From: Spirometra erinaceieuropaei
Lineage: Eukaryota > Platyhelminthes > Cestoda > Diphyllobothriidea > Diphyllobothriidae
Length of the DNA stretch: 64,000 nucleotides
Assembly: GCA_902702965.1 (NCBI GenBank)
Contig: CACRXP010000172.1
Coordinates: 242,754-306,753, forward strand
Direction: 5' to 3'
Shown here: piece by piece, positions 1 to 11,520 of the stretch
How the letters are laid out: every line of letters begins with the position of its first letter
Numbering within the stretch: the stretch's first letter is position 1
Program-made: the position numbers and the translations under genes
Notes under the pieces: model-generated
What the model was told of the DNA's origin: nothing
The model's database searches: none
What the model saw: only the letters and a program-made list of their open reading frames with translations

Positions 1-154
1 TATCATAGCTTGGCCGACTTCGGCCTGGTAGGTTGTTGCCTGTTCGTGACCCCTATCGCCCATACGAAGCTTGTTTGCTTCGGGGAGCCAATGGGTCGGT
101 GTGCGCCCATTTTTGAGTGAATATATATATATATATATTGAATAACTGAAGTGG

Positions 155-340
155 TATGATAGTGGGCGCTCACCGATCAGGTTACGGAACATGCTCGTTC
201 CGTTGTGCCTTGGGGCTCATACTTAAACCCTCGCAGGCAGTCGCACAGCGACTAGTGATATATGTTGAGAAGATGATACCGACAAAGACAAGGGAGACCG
301 GAATGGCCATTTCTAGCTTATTAGCCGTCATCAGCCAGGC
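155..340 (-). repeat. tRNA-SINE family fragments (family S)
   Basis: Two pieces of the SINE family that recurs through the window. The first carries the reverse complement of the 5' segment (ggtgagcgcccac) next to a stretch also seen near 14.9, 56.2 and 58.9 kb. The second is the reverse complement of the SINE tail (key words agccagaaatggccatt and cttgtctttgtcgg). The tRNA-like head is missing. The frame that is open here (156-353) lies wholly inside the repeat and is not a gene. Confidence 0.7.
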
Positions 341-416
341 TGATGACGGCTAATAAGCCAGAAATGGCCATTCCGGTCTCCACTTGTCTTTGTCGGTATC
401 ATCTTCTCAACATATA
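258..416. repeat. SINE-tail hairpin, about 79-bp arms
   Basis: A SINE tail followed at once by its own reverse complement. The axis is base 337, with arms 258-336 and 338-416. The arms are almost identical; one small indel is visible by eye (acaagggag against acaagtggag). An AT microsatellite follows. This is a foldback of the same type as the larger palindrome that starts just downstream. Confidence 0.85.
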
Positions 417-467
417 TATATATATATATATATGAGAAGAAGAGGCGATCTCGGGAACCATGATTGT

Positions 468-512
468 ATTGTCCTGACGTTTCAAAAGCAGACAAGCTTT
501 CATCGTCGGAGG
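468..512 (-). other. Hammerhead-like hairpin motif, left palindrome arm
   Basis: Read on the minus strand there is a degenerate core (acgatga in place of ctgatga), a stem AAAGC/GCTTT around a six-base loop, then tGAAACGTC and AGGACAAT. The stem followed by GAAAC-GTC is the arrangement of minimal type I hammerheads described in Penelope-like elements. The first core box is mutated, so self-cleavage is doubtful. Confidence 0.4.
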
Positions 513-1313
513 TGAGTATCGTACGGCATCACACAGTATTTATAGGATGGGGATAGATATCAGTCATGCTAACACGGTGGTAATTATAGGGGGGAGGAGG
601 TGGTTAATCGGCTTTGGCGCTAATGGCCCGCATACGCACAGGGATCGTCTCTGTAGTCGCCGGGGCAGAGCGGGAGGGAGGGTGACTGCTGCCAATCTGC
701 CTGTCACTCGTCGGAGGGCGGCATTTGAACGTTGGTGGCCATCGCCCGCATTCGCGTTGACCTTAATTGTCGTGCTGGGTTGCTAGTCTTAATTGTATCC
801 CTCTGACCGCGTTTCTCCCCGTCTGCCGGAGTAGTAGTTGAGGCAACAGTATTGATGACTGCGCCTTCGTCGGGTCCGATTTGCGGTGTGGCTACCTACG
901 TTTAGGTAGCCACACCGCACCTAAACGTAGGTAGCCACACCGCAAATCGGACCCGACGAAGGCGCAGTCATCAATACTGTTGCCTCAACTACTACTCCGG
1001 CAGACGGGGAGAAACGCGGTCAGAGGGATACAATTAAGACTAGCAACCCAGCACGACAATTAAGGTCAACGCGAATGCGGGCGATGGCCACCAACGTTCA
1101 AATGCCGCCCTCCGACGAGTGACAGGCAGATTGGCAGCAGTCACCCTCCCTCCCGCTCTGCCCCGGCGACTACAGAGACGATCCCTGTGCGTATGCGGGC
1201 CATTAGCGCCAAAGCCGATTAACCACCTCCTCCCCCCTATAATTACCACCGTGTTAGCATGACTGATATCTATCCCCATCCTATAAATACTGTGTGATGC
1301 CGTACGATACTCA

Positions 1314-1358
1314 CCTCCGACGATGAAAGCTTGTCTGCTTTTGAAACGTCAGGACAAT
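1314..1358 (+). other. Hammerhead-like hairpin motif, right palindrome arm
   Basis: Exact mirror of the motif in the left arm, here on the plus strand. Together they place the presumed 3' tail of a retroelement at both outer ends of the palindrome. Confidence 0.4.
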
Positions 1359-1394
1359 ACAATCATGGTTCCCGAGATCGCCTCTTCTTCTCAT

Positions 1395-1944
1395 TTATGT
1401 CCGGGGACTCGAATCTTCGCTTCTATTAGCAATATATATATTACGTAGACGCTTCTCGGCTCTTTCTCCATGCGGCCCTTCTGATGCGTATGAGACCCGA
1501 GTCTGAGAATATCACGGGGCGACAAGCACCGTGGCTTGGGAGGCTGAAGACTGACGCCTCAACTCAGCCCACGCAGTCTGCCCAGCTGGGTGTTTGTGTG
1601 GAGTGGAGGATTTGTTGACTGAATGTCAGGCTGTAAGGGCTCCTATTAACACGACCTCTGGCGCACTCTTGCATGTGAAATGTGTGTGTACATGGGTAGT
1701 GGCTGTCAGTTGAAGACTGATTTTTAACCCAATCCTTGAAAGACAATGGCCCAAGCAAATGTATGGCTACGTGTCACCCCTCAGGGCCTAAGACTTGGAA
1801 GCGTCTGCTATGTCATGATCAGCAAGCCATGGCCATTGCAGCCTGGTGTGTGCTGGCAATTCTTTGGCACCTGGTTCCCTGCCGGTAGATGCGTCTGTGC
1901 TTCCGCTAGGTATACAGATCGTGAGTATGGCTACCCAGTCATCC
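1395..1944. other. Non-coding, nothing recognised
   Basis: Short overlapping open frames on both strands, without family similarity or splice-site support. A short AT run lies near 1432. Confidence 0.5.
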
Positions 1945-2290
1945 TAGTTTTTCTGACCCGTTGTGGTGCCGTTGTTGTTGGTTAAAATCCTGGTCAAGTG
2001 TCCGTCATGGGGCAGATGATGTGGTGGTACGCCTAGGTGCGGGTCCGGTCGTGACAGTCCCCCGCGTCCTCCCTCACCTCCGGTCTTTTTTAATATGTCT
2101 GGACACAGGGCCCAGGTGGGGGAGGAGAGGGTGCGGTAGATGCTGCGCAAGTGCGTTCTCCATACAAACGCGCAATTCACCGTACCTGCCCTACCTTGGT
2201 GTGGAGCACACGATGGACATTGTCGGGCACGACGGTCGAACTATCATTACCTATAAAGCGCAGACTCAGCGTGCTTGCGTCACATATGCA
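1945..2290 (+). repeat. Retroposon family R2, partial copy
   Basis: Shares ordered blocks with other R2 copies at 13.7, 23.7, 25.1, 33.3, 36.0, 41.7, 52.6 and 62.7 kb. Key words are 'aaaatcctggtca', 'gtggtacgcctaggtgcggg', 'ggcccaggtgggggagga' and 'gatgctgcgcaag'. The 5' part seen in the full 453-bp copy (41654-42106) is missing. R2 shows no coding potential. Confidence 0.7.
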
Positions 2291-2299
2291 TATATTCAG

Positions 2300-2456
2300 A
2301 ATGTCATTACCGACTAAGACAGAGGAGATTGGAATAGCCGTTTCCGGCTTGCCAGTCGTCGTCAGCCAGCCATATCCAACCCCAAGGTGTGTATGCCCTG
2401 AGGTTCGATCCCGCGACCTGTTGGTTAGGACGTTGAACTTCTAAGCAACAAGTCTT
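2300..2456 (-). repeat. tRNA-derived SINE (family S), minus copy
   Basis: Carries the reversed SINE tail (accgactaagacagaggag...) followed by a reversed tRNA-like head with a B-box-like 'gttcgatcccgcgacctg'. Degenerate compared with the copies near 10.9 and 58.8 kb. Confidence 0.6.
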
Positions 2457-3660
2457 GCCTCCAAGCTTCAGGGATTGCAAAACCTGAGACTTAATATGGT
2501 TAGCTGATGAAAGCTAGTAAGCGGGAAAAGAATGTTGCTTTCTGTGGTCTTTATTGGATTGCATTTTATTTAAAAATTACGTCTGCTCAGTTTGAACTAT
2601 TAGTCATTGTGGGCCAGCTAGCTCTGCTTCCTTTTTGGCTTTGATGCAAATTTCGTTCTTTTTAGATTGAGCCACATAAAATTCGAAAGCAGTCATGTCC
2701 ACCTCTGTATGCTGTATGCCTCTCGCAAGGAAACAAACACAACAACAGCCACCAAAACAATTTATGGTGTCTGTCCGAATAATGTTGACGCCCGCATGTG
2801 TAAGCACTGTTTCACGAAACTGCGATCGGCCGATTTCGATCTCTCAGGTGCCCACCTTCCGCCGGGAAGACCAAGGGACCGCAAAATGACATTTGCACAC
2901 AATCGTTGAGGCATATCCGCGTCAGACCATCGTGGAATAACAGAATAACTAAATTCGCCCGGCCTACTGTTTAAGAGCACACTTAACAGACACGGAAGAT
3001 TAGCAGGCAAGGAGTTTCGGATCCCATGCCACCTTTCTAGTGAAAACAAAGTCCAGCGTCTCACAGACTGTAACTTTTGGTTGAGCAGACAGGAGAGGAG
3101 TGTCATCAGAGATGAGAAACAGACCCTTTACGTCAAACGCCAATGACTCATCAGGTCAGACATTGGTTCCTACGCCGGGAACAGGCCCATAACCCAAGAA
3201 AGTTTGGCTATGCACTTGGCGGAGCATTCTAGGCATGGGTCACTCTGAGCTACTGTAACAAGATCGGTGGCCGCAACTGTTAACAATTAGAACACTCGCA
3301 CGAGGTTCTTGTCGTTAAACATCCCGCCCTAACCAGATGCCTTTTGGCTGCATGACAGCGCGAGATCGCATTCGACCCCACATACCCGGAACAAGATCCA
3401 AGATTTAGGGTGGGAACTTTTCCCCATTCACCTGACTGTGCTCCACCTGATCATTTGTCCTGATATCCGCAGCACTTCCTGTCGGGAACGTTTCTCCAAA
3501 GTTGTGCTCTCCAAATTCTCCGCATCATAATAGAGGTATTCAAAACTTGATTTCAAGATGGGCAATGGTGATAGATAACGATGACAATTATAAAATTGAT
3601 TAAAAAATTAACGTTTTCCGGCAAACGCATTTAAAAAAGCGACATCACTTTCCAGTGTCG
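2457..3660. other. Non-coding, nothing recognised
   Basis: The longest frame here (2762-3106, minus) has no recognisable domain and overlaps frames on the other strand. I see no repeat shared with the rest of the window. Confidence 0.5.
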
Positions 3661-3664
3661 CTAA

Positions 3665-3805
3665 TGTTATTATGTTGGGTGTGTGTTCACCGATCGGGTA
3701 ACGAGACATGTTCGCCCGTTCTTCGTTGAGAAAACGGCCAGTAAGCCAGAAAAGGCCATCCCGCTCGTCCTTGTTATCTGTTGGTACTCCTTTCAGCATA
3801 TACAT
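3665..3805. repeat. SINE family S, scrambled fragment
   Basis: Contains 'caccgatcgggtaacgagac' (reversed 5' segment) close to a plus-strand tail piece ('gccagtaagccagaaaaggcc', 'cttgttatctgttggtac'). The middle, including the tRNA head, is deleted. Confidence 0.55.
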
Positions 3806-4937
3806 CTTCTCTCTTAAAGAGTGTCATTTGTCTTTTAGGAGCAAGGCAAGTGGTAAATTGATTCTTAAGTCGCCCCCATAATCATTCCATTAATTGTTCA
3901 CTTTACTAGCTGTTTTCTATGAGCTGTTAACTTCCCAAAATACTAACTCCTCATAGTGGCCTGAATATAACGCGTTGAAAAGCCGCCTTTTCGACGGAAT
4001 CACTTCGTTTTACTATATTTATATATCCAGCCGCCCCGCTGTTTTTTTACAGAGTGACTTTAAAATTCGTACATCAGGCAGCAAGCCATCGCACTGAGTA
4101 AATACCAACGCCTTCGCTGAGAACGACCAATTAGTCGAGCAAGGGCTTTGCTATAAACATTGCCTTTGTTATGGTAAGCCATCATTTGAGCATATCAGGA
4201 GGCCATCTGCGTGCGTGTTTTGAGCTTCTACTCTCCCTCCTCCTCCTCCTCCTCCTCCTCCTCCTCCTCCTCCCAGATGTTTCTCAGAACTCAACAAAAG
4301 ACGCACCCAACGGCTGTTGCCTTGCGTTTCCTTCCAGCCTTCAGTTTGGTCATCTGGCTGTCCGAATGCCTGAGCCACCTTCCACCAGCCTTTAGGATTT
4401 GTTTACTCTGTAACGCCAGACGGCGATGTGTACTCTTCTTCTCATGTTTACACCAGCTGACACTTTGTCCCCTAGAGAGATTAAAGACTGCAGGAGCTTC
4501 ATTGAAAACAACACCGTTGATCAACTTCTTGCCTGCGGTGTAGTTAGCTAGGGAATTCATCTGAATTTGAAGTGAGACACATCGATTTCGCTCGCGTAAG
4601 CTCCACGCACGTTAGGGCGTATAATGCGACGGTTTTGGGGATGGAACCGGTTAGGGCTCCATTAGCTGAAAACAAATGAAAGCCTTAAAGAACTACCGAC
4701 TGAAAGCTGTCTATGTGTATACGTATGTACCAATTCTGACTGCGAGGATGAGCATACGCCGAAGGCATTTTACGCAGACCGACTGAGGCTTTGAATGTGT
4801 TGAGGTCGGTAAAGACAAGACGATTGCCAACTATTTTGGGCTACACAGTGAATGCAGTGCCGCTAAGATCAGCTTGTATGTGGTGACCAGAGGCAAATTT
4901 GTGTTCGTCAAATCAAAATGAAAACAGTCAGTGACCG
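3806..4937. other. Non-coding with a TCC microsatellite
   Basis: No gene recognised. A (TCC)n tract at about 4236-4274 produces spurious Ser, Leu or Gly runs in the frames that cross it. Confidence 0.6.
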
Positions 4938-6345
4938 ATCTCATGAAATCAGAACGGAAGTTCTGAAGTGCTGCTTTGATAAGGCAGGGCTTACTTAAAT
5001 GGGCTTTTATGGCCGGGTATTGTGCGCCATAATCCTAGGAGATCTCAGACACGCCAGGATATTTGATTTTTAATGCACTTCTCTTCGGTTGCCTGTGCAA
5101 ACTGCATTCGATAAAAAATGACTGTTTAAGTATTTTGATCCGTCTTTGTTGGTTTCCGACGCCTTTAAAAATTCAAAGTTATCTGGAAAGCAAGCCCCAA
5201 ATATTCTTTCATGCATTTATTTGACAGTAAATCCCGTCTTCCTCAAATCTTATACGTGAAGAAAGGGTATATCCCGGCTCTAAAAAGCCTTCCAATTTCC
5301 GGAATTATTTTAAACTCTATCTGACGTTTCATTTGCATTTAGGATTTTCAGTCTACAGGCCGTATATTTTTCGCGTTAGGAAAATTGCACATTCCCCGAA
5401 GCCATTAAAAAGATACCTTTTAGGGAGCATACAATTTTGCAGTGGGTACATATTTTGTCGTAGATTTCATAAGCAACATTAATAAACGGATGCATGATGC
5501 TGTATGAATGGACGCTTTAATCTTAAAAAATCTCATAAACTTTTTCGAAACTGGAAGAAACTCCTCCTTGGTGTATAACATACGAAGGAAACCTAATTTT
5601 CTGTGAAACGAATAGCTTGCGCGTGTTTTCTAAAAAACATATTTGAAATTTTAAAGGCGTTGAAAATCAATTTGAAAATTGCATACTACACAAGTATTTA
5701 TTTTTACGGGTGTGGATTTTTCAGGGCTTTGAAAAGAACTGCCTTCAAAAGCCAGCATGCTGTCGGGGATTTCAGCTCAAATATTCATATCAAATTTCGG
5801 ACCGTGCCTGAAAAGGCCTGTTTCGAAAGAGTTTCTCCAAGTTCGTGCATTAATTTGCTTGGAAATTAAACAAGGCAAGTTGAAACCGGAGTTCATATAC
5901 CAGAAAACACACGGGTAAAGCTGGGGGACCCACTGACGAGCCGAACCCCTCGCAGCTGCGTGAGGCAGCGGCATAAGATCGGCGAAACACGCGTGTCTGG
6001 GCTTTTAGCTAATACCTGTGTTGTTAGTACGGGAAATCATTGCACAATTCTATACTATTGGCTGCCTGTTGGCGGTTTGTGAATATTAGGCGGCTATTCC
6101 GCAGTAGCTGATGGATTTCAGCTCAAATATTCATATCAAATTTCGGACTGTGCCTGAAAAGGTCAGTTTCGAAAGAGTTACTCCAATTTCGCGCATTAAT
6201 TTCCTCGGAAATTAAACAAAGCATGTCGTGCCTGTATTATCACATAGGGTCACGCCGCGAGACCTTCGATATTACAACCTCATTTAAGTGATCTTTTGTA
6301 ATCCAAACCGCATTTCAGAATTTCTGTTAACATTTTATGAGATTA
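4938..6345. mobile_element. Long-inverted-repeat element R5, copy 1
   Basis: The left end (catgaaatcagaacgg...ttctgaagtgctg) is roughly the reverse complement of the right end (cagaatttctgttaacattttatgag). The two halves are diverged inverted copies (for example the 'tgaagaaagggtatatcccgg' region against later AT-rich blocks). The same termini bound elements at 26.5, 39.1 and 62.9 kb. No transposase is visible, so it is a non-autonomous, MITE-like element. An internal copy of 'atttcagctcaaatattcat' occurs at about 5770 and 6116, so the right half is partly duplicated. Confidence 0.55.
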
Positions 6346-7468
6346 AGCAAAACAAGTAAAGACGACACAGTTATGGCAAACAGAAGAAGCAGTTCAAAAC
6401 TCCAAAGAATCTCGTATTTCAGCGGTGCGCAGTCATCCTGTTTACAAGAGCATTAGAGTTACCAGAACAGATTTGAAGGCAGATTAAAAACATTAAATTC
6501 TGTTCGGTTGACCATGTGCTATTATATTTTGAGATTCACCACAGCTGATACAAAAAATGGGAATTCACAAAAAAACTATAGAGCAGTTGGACAGACGCTC
6601 ATTGTTTTTAAATCCCTTCCACCTAAAAGTATTCTTTGTCTATTTTTATTTTCTCCTATTTGATCTCCTTAAAACTAAATTAAAGTGTGGTGATTTTACG
6701 CTCAGTTAGTGTTTTTTCAAACGATACAAATAGCTGAGGAGAGAGAGCCTGCAAATCTTAGCGGAGAGCAACTGAGTTAGTGACACACAACTGCTTCTGA
6801 ACCTATTCCTCTGCCCATTCTAGTCTTGAATTAATTGAAGGGTTACGGTGGATGCACTGAGGCGCTAAGACGTATCTGCTGTTTGTCTGACAGAAACCCC
6901 GAATTCAACATCTGATGCAGTCCGTGAATAGATAGGTCTTCAAATAAAAAAGTCACTTGGATGACTTTATAAAACCGACAACCGTGAGACACAGTCCCAA
7001 ATCGGGTGCTCCGCGGTAGCATTTCGACTTTTATGTGCGACGTTTGGCGGCTATATACACAGGAACTACATTCGGCAAAATCACTCCGTCATTAGTGTAT
7101 ACTCGCGTGGATATGTGTACCGTGCATTTATTTTAGAATGTAAGTAAACCCAATCATAGTCTGGGGAGAGGACGAAGAGGGCATGTAATATGCTTCTTTC
7201 GTAAAAAGTTTTCGTCCTCACTTGTTCATGCGTAAGGATGTAGTTGTGCCGCAGAAAAGTTCGCTAGTTCCTGTATATTTTGAAACCCCTCGGCGGCAGA
7301 GACTCCGATAGAAGGTTTGTTGGTGTACGTATACTATACGTGCACAAGCCGACTTGATGCAGAGACGAGGTACCAGCTTGACAAGAAAAAGCGATCAAAA
7401 CAACCGTCGTGATGAAAGTAGGTCGTGAGAGGATTCTAGTAAGTGGGGATATGACAGTTTTTGGTCGA
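6346..7468. other. Non-coding, nothing recognised
   Basis: AT-rich DNA without an open frame of useful length or a repeat that I could match. Confidence 0.5.
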
Positions 7469-7816
7469 ATGTGGTTTGGTAGCCCCACCTGAAGTAAACA
7501 AACCTCAGTCACCTCTAATACGGGACGGGTGGTAATAGAGGTTTTTACAGGTGGGGCCACGGAACGCACAGGTGACGAGGTCAAGTAGCTGTATGCAGAA
7601 GAAAAAACTATTGGGAGTGCGAGGTTGCACTTTCAGTGGTTGAGAAATAGTTGCACTAATCCCTAGCCGTAGCCCTTAACAATAACCCTTAATCCTAAAC
7701 TCCAACCCCTAACCTTAACCTTTATCCCTAACGCCTAACCCCGATCCCTGACCCTAACCCCTAGCCCCAACCCCAACGGCATTGTGTCCATCAGGGTGGG
7801 GGCTACCAAACCACAT
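7469..7816. mobile_element. TIR element R3 with telomere-like core, copy 1
   Basis: Terminal inverted repeats of about 26 bp: 'atgtggtttggtagccccac' at the left, its reverse complement (gggggctaccaaaccacat) at the right. Between them lies a degenerate CCCTAA/TTAGGG-like array at about 7655-7775. Relatives in the opposite internal orientation lie at 28316-28611 and 40861-41156. No protein is encoded, so it is a MITE. No clear target-site duplication was found. Confidence 0.75.
7655..7775. repeat. Degenerate telomere-like array inside R3
   Basis: A run of cccttaa, ccctaac, cctaacc and related hexamer variants. It is far from a perfect TTAGGG tract and bounded by transposon TIRs, which argues for carriage by the element rather than a relic chromosome end. 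Confidence 0.65.
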
Positions 7817-8339
7817 CTTATTCAGTTGTTGCTAAGGCAGAAAAGGAATGGATGGTTGCAATAGAACGCAAACAAAAGAGTCTGAGGGGTAGACAAGCCA
7901 GCGAATCCGAACAGAGCGCGCCTTTCGAAGTTGCAAACTGTGAAATCAAGTAAATGGCTTTGTCAGCAAAAAACCGTTACACAAAAACGACCTCTAGATT
8001 CCATTTTAGCGGTATAAAGCAGGTAAGGCAAGCCATTCCGACCAGCACATACACGGCAATCAGACGCGAGGGTTGCTAACATAATCTTGAAATATTCTCT
8101 GCAATGCTTGCCTGCAGAAAAAGCATACACACGTTCTTCCGGTCGAAGTTACAGCCTGTACATTGTAATAGCATCATAAAGCAGTTTTCGGGCATTGAAC
8201 CTTTGTAGTTGTGTACACACTATGTTCTCGTGTCGGCCCGGGTTATGCATGAATGTTGACGCAAGGGCCCCTCTCAGTTGCATCGAGAGGGAGGCTCCAG
8301 CATTTATAAGGTCAGAGCATTCCTTTCCCCCGTATGAAT

Positions 8340-9250
8340 CTAGACAGACAGAAGAATGTGTTGGCGCCAACACATGTCGAGACAATATATCAACTGCAAA
8401 CCGTCGCTGCATAACATAGAAATAAAAAGCACACAACAATTTGAATTCGCTCAGAAAATCAGTGCAAAACAGCCAGACCATTGTTTAGTACACCGAGACT
8501 AATCAATGAGAATTGCAAGTTAAAAACGCAATTTAGGATAAAAGAAAAGAGGGGAAGTTAACACATAAAAGGGTTGTGTAGATCGAAGGACTGGTGATTA
8601 CCGGAGCAATTTGAGGTTGACCACGCGGTTTAGTTGTTTGCCTAGGTCGCGTTTCCCCGAGAGAGGCGGTCTGCTTCCAATTAACGCTATTCGAGTTGTT
8701 CGTGAGCGAACGAGTACACAGAGGATGTTTTGGGGTCAATGGACTGGCCCCTATCTAGGTTTTTCGTGATAGGAGGACGAGGGGTTTTATCTTCCTGCTC
8801 CAGAGGCCATTTAGGCAGGTGCTCAACTGACTTGTCTGCCGGTTGCCTTTGCCCAATTTACTTAAATTCGCATCCTTTCGAGTACTTGTTCGGCAGGAAC
8901 AACTCTAACACTGCTTTAATTGAAAGCGGACGACCTATGTCGGGAGAAACTCTACCTATACAGATAATTAAACCACATGGTCGACCTCAACTTGCCCTGG
9001 CAATCACCAATCCTTTGCTGTACACACCCATTTTGGGTGTAAACTTGCCATCTTTTCTTCTTTCCTGAATTGCGTTTTTAAGGTACGATTTTCATTTATT
9101 ACTCTATGAGTACTAAACAGTGATCTGGCTGTTTTGCACTGACTTTCGTCCGAGTTCAAATTGCTGTATGATTCTTACTCCTAAGTTATGCAGAAACGGT
9201 TTTCAGTTGAAAAGCTGTCACGAAATTTATTAATGCCAACAAATTCTGCT
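8340..9250. repeat. Diverged inverted repeat R6
   Basis: Bases of about 8340-8730 (minus) and 8870-9250 (plus) are diverged inverted copies. Both end in 'ctgaattgcgtttttaa'-like and 'tggctgttttgcactga' blocks. Their conceptual translations still align (GETRPRQTTKPRGQP against GETLPIQIIKPHGRP; both end PSFLLS), but frames are broken elsewhere, so I treat it as repeat rather than gene. Much older than the perfect palindromes. Confidence 0.65.
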
Positions 9251-9462
9251 TTCTGCCTATTTTAAATGTATGAGTTCAGCTAACAGATTATGCTTGATAA
9301 ACAGTCACCTGTCGGAACTTTGTAATGAAATCACGTGCTATCAAACATAGTTTTGATTCTTAGGCCAGGTCTCTTAATGTCAGATTCACTTTTGTACATG
9401 TTTTACCAAAAACTCCAACTTTCTTTGAGATTACCTCCAATGTTAACAGTTTGACAAGATTT

Positions 9463-9822
9463 CGGCAACGATGGGGTGTATGACCCACAACTAACTTGAA
9501 CTAGCCTGTGAACCATGTCATAGGACGGAGGGTAAGATGACACACACAATGAATAAATTTCTGACAAAAGTTTTATCGTATGCTGTCAGTTGGCAAAGAA
9601 GGTGAGCGCGATCATCGAAAAAATATACAAAAAGCGATTTTCAAAAAATGACGGACATTGAATAAAGCGTCGCTGGTAAGTTTACATTTAGACAGGAAGG
9701 AAAGGACATTTCAAGCAATGGGAACGATGAGGGATAAATGATATTTACAGTCATACTGCATTTTAGGGTATACTCTTGAAGTTGCCATCTACTTGGCGAT
9801 CCTACACCCTATCGTTACCAAT
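9463..9822. mobile_element. Possible TIR element R7
   Basis: The left end 'ggcaacgatggggtgtatga' is echoed in reverse at the right end (tacaccctatcgttacc). An internal block (aaagttttatcgtatgctgtca) recurs near 24815 and, reversed, near 52215, where a matching end (caccctatcgttgcc) also follows. Non-coding. Confidence 0.4.
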
Positions 9823-10884
9823 ATTTCTAGTAGAAAATGTCTTGGTATTTCGCCTTTCTGAGATCTCAAAGTTTCCTTTTGAACTTGTTGACGATTCGCT
9901 CAGAAATGCCATTGCTAGAATGAGGAGGAACGTTCGCATAGCTGAGGCCTGAAACTAGGTCCTCTCGAATAATACTTCAAAGGAGTCAGACGTTTTTAAA
10001 AAAATTTCAGGTCAGAAAGAGAAGAAGAAGTCGGTGGAAATAATTCTGGGTTGCTGTAACAGGCAAAACCTCCTTGCTGAATCCATCAGGGCTACTTTCG
10101 TGAGGTTGCGCTGCACATACTTCTATAGGCGCCAGCATTTGTAAATTATCTTTTAAGTCATGCAACAGATCAAAATCCCGCTCAATTTGAAGTGTCGATT
10201 AGAGATCATGTGGACCAACTCATTGGTCAGACACAAATAACTGATCTCTGCAATGCTGGCGCAAAAGCCACTCTATAGGTTCCTGATGACTTTTAAACAC
10301 TGTGTTATGCTATTATGGAATTTTAGTGTTTAGATGCAGTTTTCGGTGACACCTGCTACCTTTAACGAAATATGCTGCATAAGTTTGAGGCAATCTTATT
10401 AGATAGTACTTTAAATGCTCGAGATAGTCTGCGGTTTCTGGTTGAGCGAGTCACCCATAGCTCCGTTGATGTAGAAGTTTCTTGACCACTCTGTCACGAA
10501 CTGCCCAAATGACCAATTAGATTGGTAAATAAAGTTCTCGTTTTCGCTGTATACAAGATGTTTGCCATGTAATCACGAATTAATCGACATACACTGACAA
10601 ATAGACGCTTCCTGTGAGCCATGTAGGAGGGAATATCGGGTGATTTGCGGGACTGGTAGGCGTGTTGGCCCATCATGATCGGCGGCGCCACCGACACCTA
10701 AGCGAAAAGTCGGCGGTTCTTTTCTTTCTGACGACAAGTGCTAACATATCGAGTGATTTTCCCAGTCCATACAGCCTATCTCGACTAAAAGGGCTCTGTT
10801 TTTCCAAACTTGGCATAAAGGCCTCCGAATAAGACATGATGGATCCCATCCCGAGTTGTTTCTACACGACACATATACGTACAT
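9823..10884. other. Non-coding, nothing recognised
   Basis: No supported gene. A small inverted pair (gcgccagcattt near 10131, aatgctggcgc near 10252) frames 120 bp of unknown meaning. Confidence 0.45.
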
Positions 10885-11056
10885 ACATTGGGCCCGTGGT
10901 CCAATGGTTAGGGTGTTGAAGTCCTAACTAACAGGTTGCGAATTCGAACCTCGGATGTTTTTTTCTCGGAGTTGGGTATGGCTGGCCGATGACGGTCAAC
11001 AAGTCAGAAATGGCCACCCCAGTCTCCCTTGTCTTTGTTGGTAGTGCTCTCCTGTC

Positions 11057-11085
<29 letters not shown>
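10885..11085 (+). repeat. tRNA-derived SINE (family S)
   Basis: tRNA-like head at about 10890-10957 with an A-box-like 'tggtccaatgg' and a B-box-like 'attcgaacctc'. It is followed by the family tail (tatggctggccgatgacgg, agtcagaaatggcc, cttgtctttgttggta) and an AT microsatellite at the 3' end. The order A box, B box, unique tail, simple repeat is that of a pol III SINE. The tRNA fold is degraded, so it is not a functional tRNA gene. Confidence 0.75.
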
Positions 11086-11087
<2 letters not shown>

Positions 11088-11089
11088 GG

Positions 11090-11520
11090 ATAGAGGATAG
11101 GTGGTGTGGGCAGATTGATACATTGTTGTTTCAGGCTTATTGTGCATCAATTCAGCCAAACACAATCCGGACCACCAGCTGGAGCCAGAGGCACAAACTT
11201 GCGATCGCAAACGATGCAGACGGTCCACGGACAGGGTCTATCAGATGGGTCATCAGCACTTGCTCGAACCAAAGCTCATCAACGCCTCTCCATCTACCAT
11301 CTTCTGTGACTGTAGAAGAATATGAATGGACGCATACTAATTCATTGGCTTCCCGAACCAACCTACCGGCGTCCTATGCCATACCTTGGTCGACTTCCAC
11401 CTGGCAGGTGGTCGACCGTTCGTGGTTCGTGGTACTGAAATGGGAGGAGGTAAAGGGATCTCAGAGGAGGATGTTTTAATCGTCTGACGTTTTACACTCA
11501 TACTTGAACGCATCGCCGGG
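11090..11520 (-). repeat. Uncharacterised repeat with hammerhead-like remnant
   Basis: Contains 'taccttggtcgacttccacc', matching the sequence at the very start of the window (agcttggccgacttcggcct). At 11478-11517 (minus) is a degenerate GAAACGTCAG-type motif (read as aaaacgtcagacgatt). Probably the tail of a Penelope-related element; overlapping frames in this block are not supported as genes. Confidence 0.35.

Larger units (their letters stand above)
432..1394. repeat. Large perfect palindrome, 475-bp arms, 13-bp spacer
   Basis: Bases 432-906 are repeated as the reverse complement at 920-1394, with spacer 907-919. I see no mismatch in the stretches compared, and the open frames at 547-786 (+) and 1040-1279 (-) translate identically. 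The outer end of each arm carries a hairpin plus GAAACGTCAGG motif typical of Penelope-element tails, so both arms point outward. AT repeats abut the left side. It could be a genuine foldback insertion or an inverted chimera from library construction or assembly. Confidence 0.93.

Noticed and set aside
547..1279. Two identical 79-codon frames on opposite strands
   Set aside because: They are mirror images in the arms of the palindrome; no conserved motif or initiation context.
432..1394. CRISPR array or bacterial foldback
   Set aside because: No short regularly spaced repeats anywhere in the window; surrounding sequence is clearly eukaryotic.
4169..4395. Frames with poly-Gly, poly-Leu or poly-Ser
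   Set aside because: Products of the TCC microsatellite read in different frames.
7655..7775. Relic chromosome end or fusion point (telomere-like repeats)
   Set aside because: Array is short, degenerate and bounded by matching TIRs shared with other copies.
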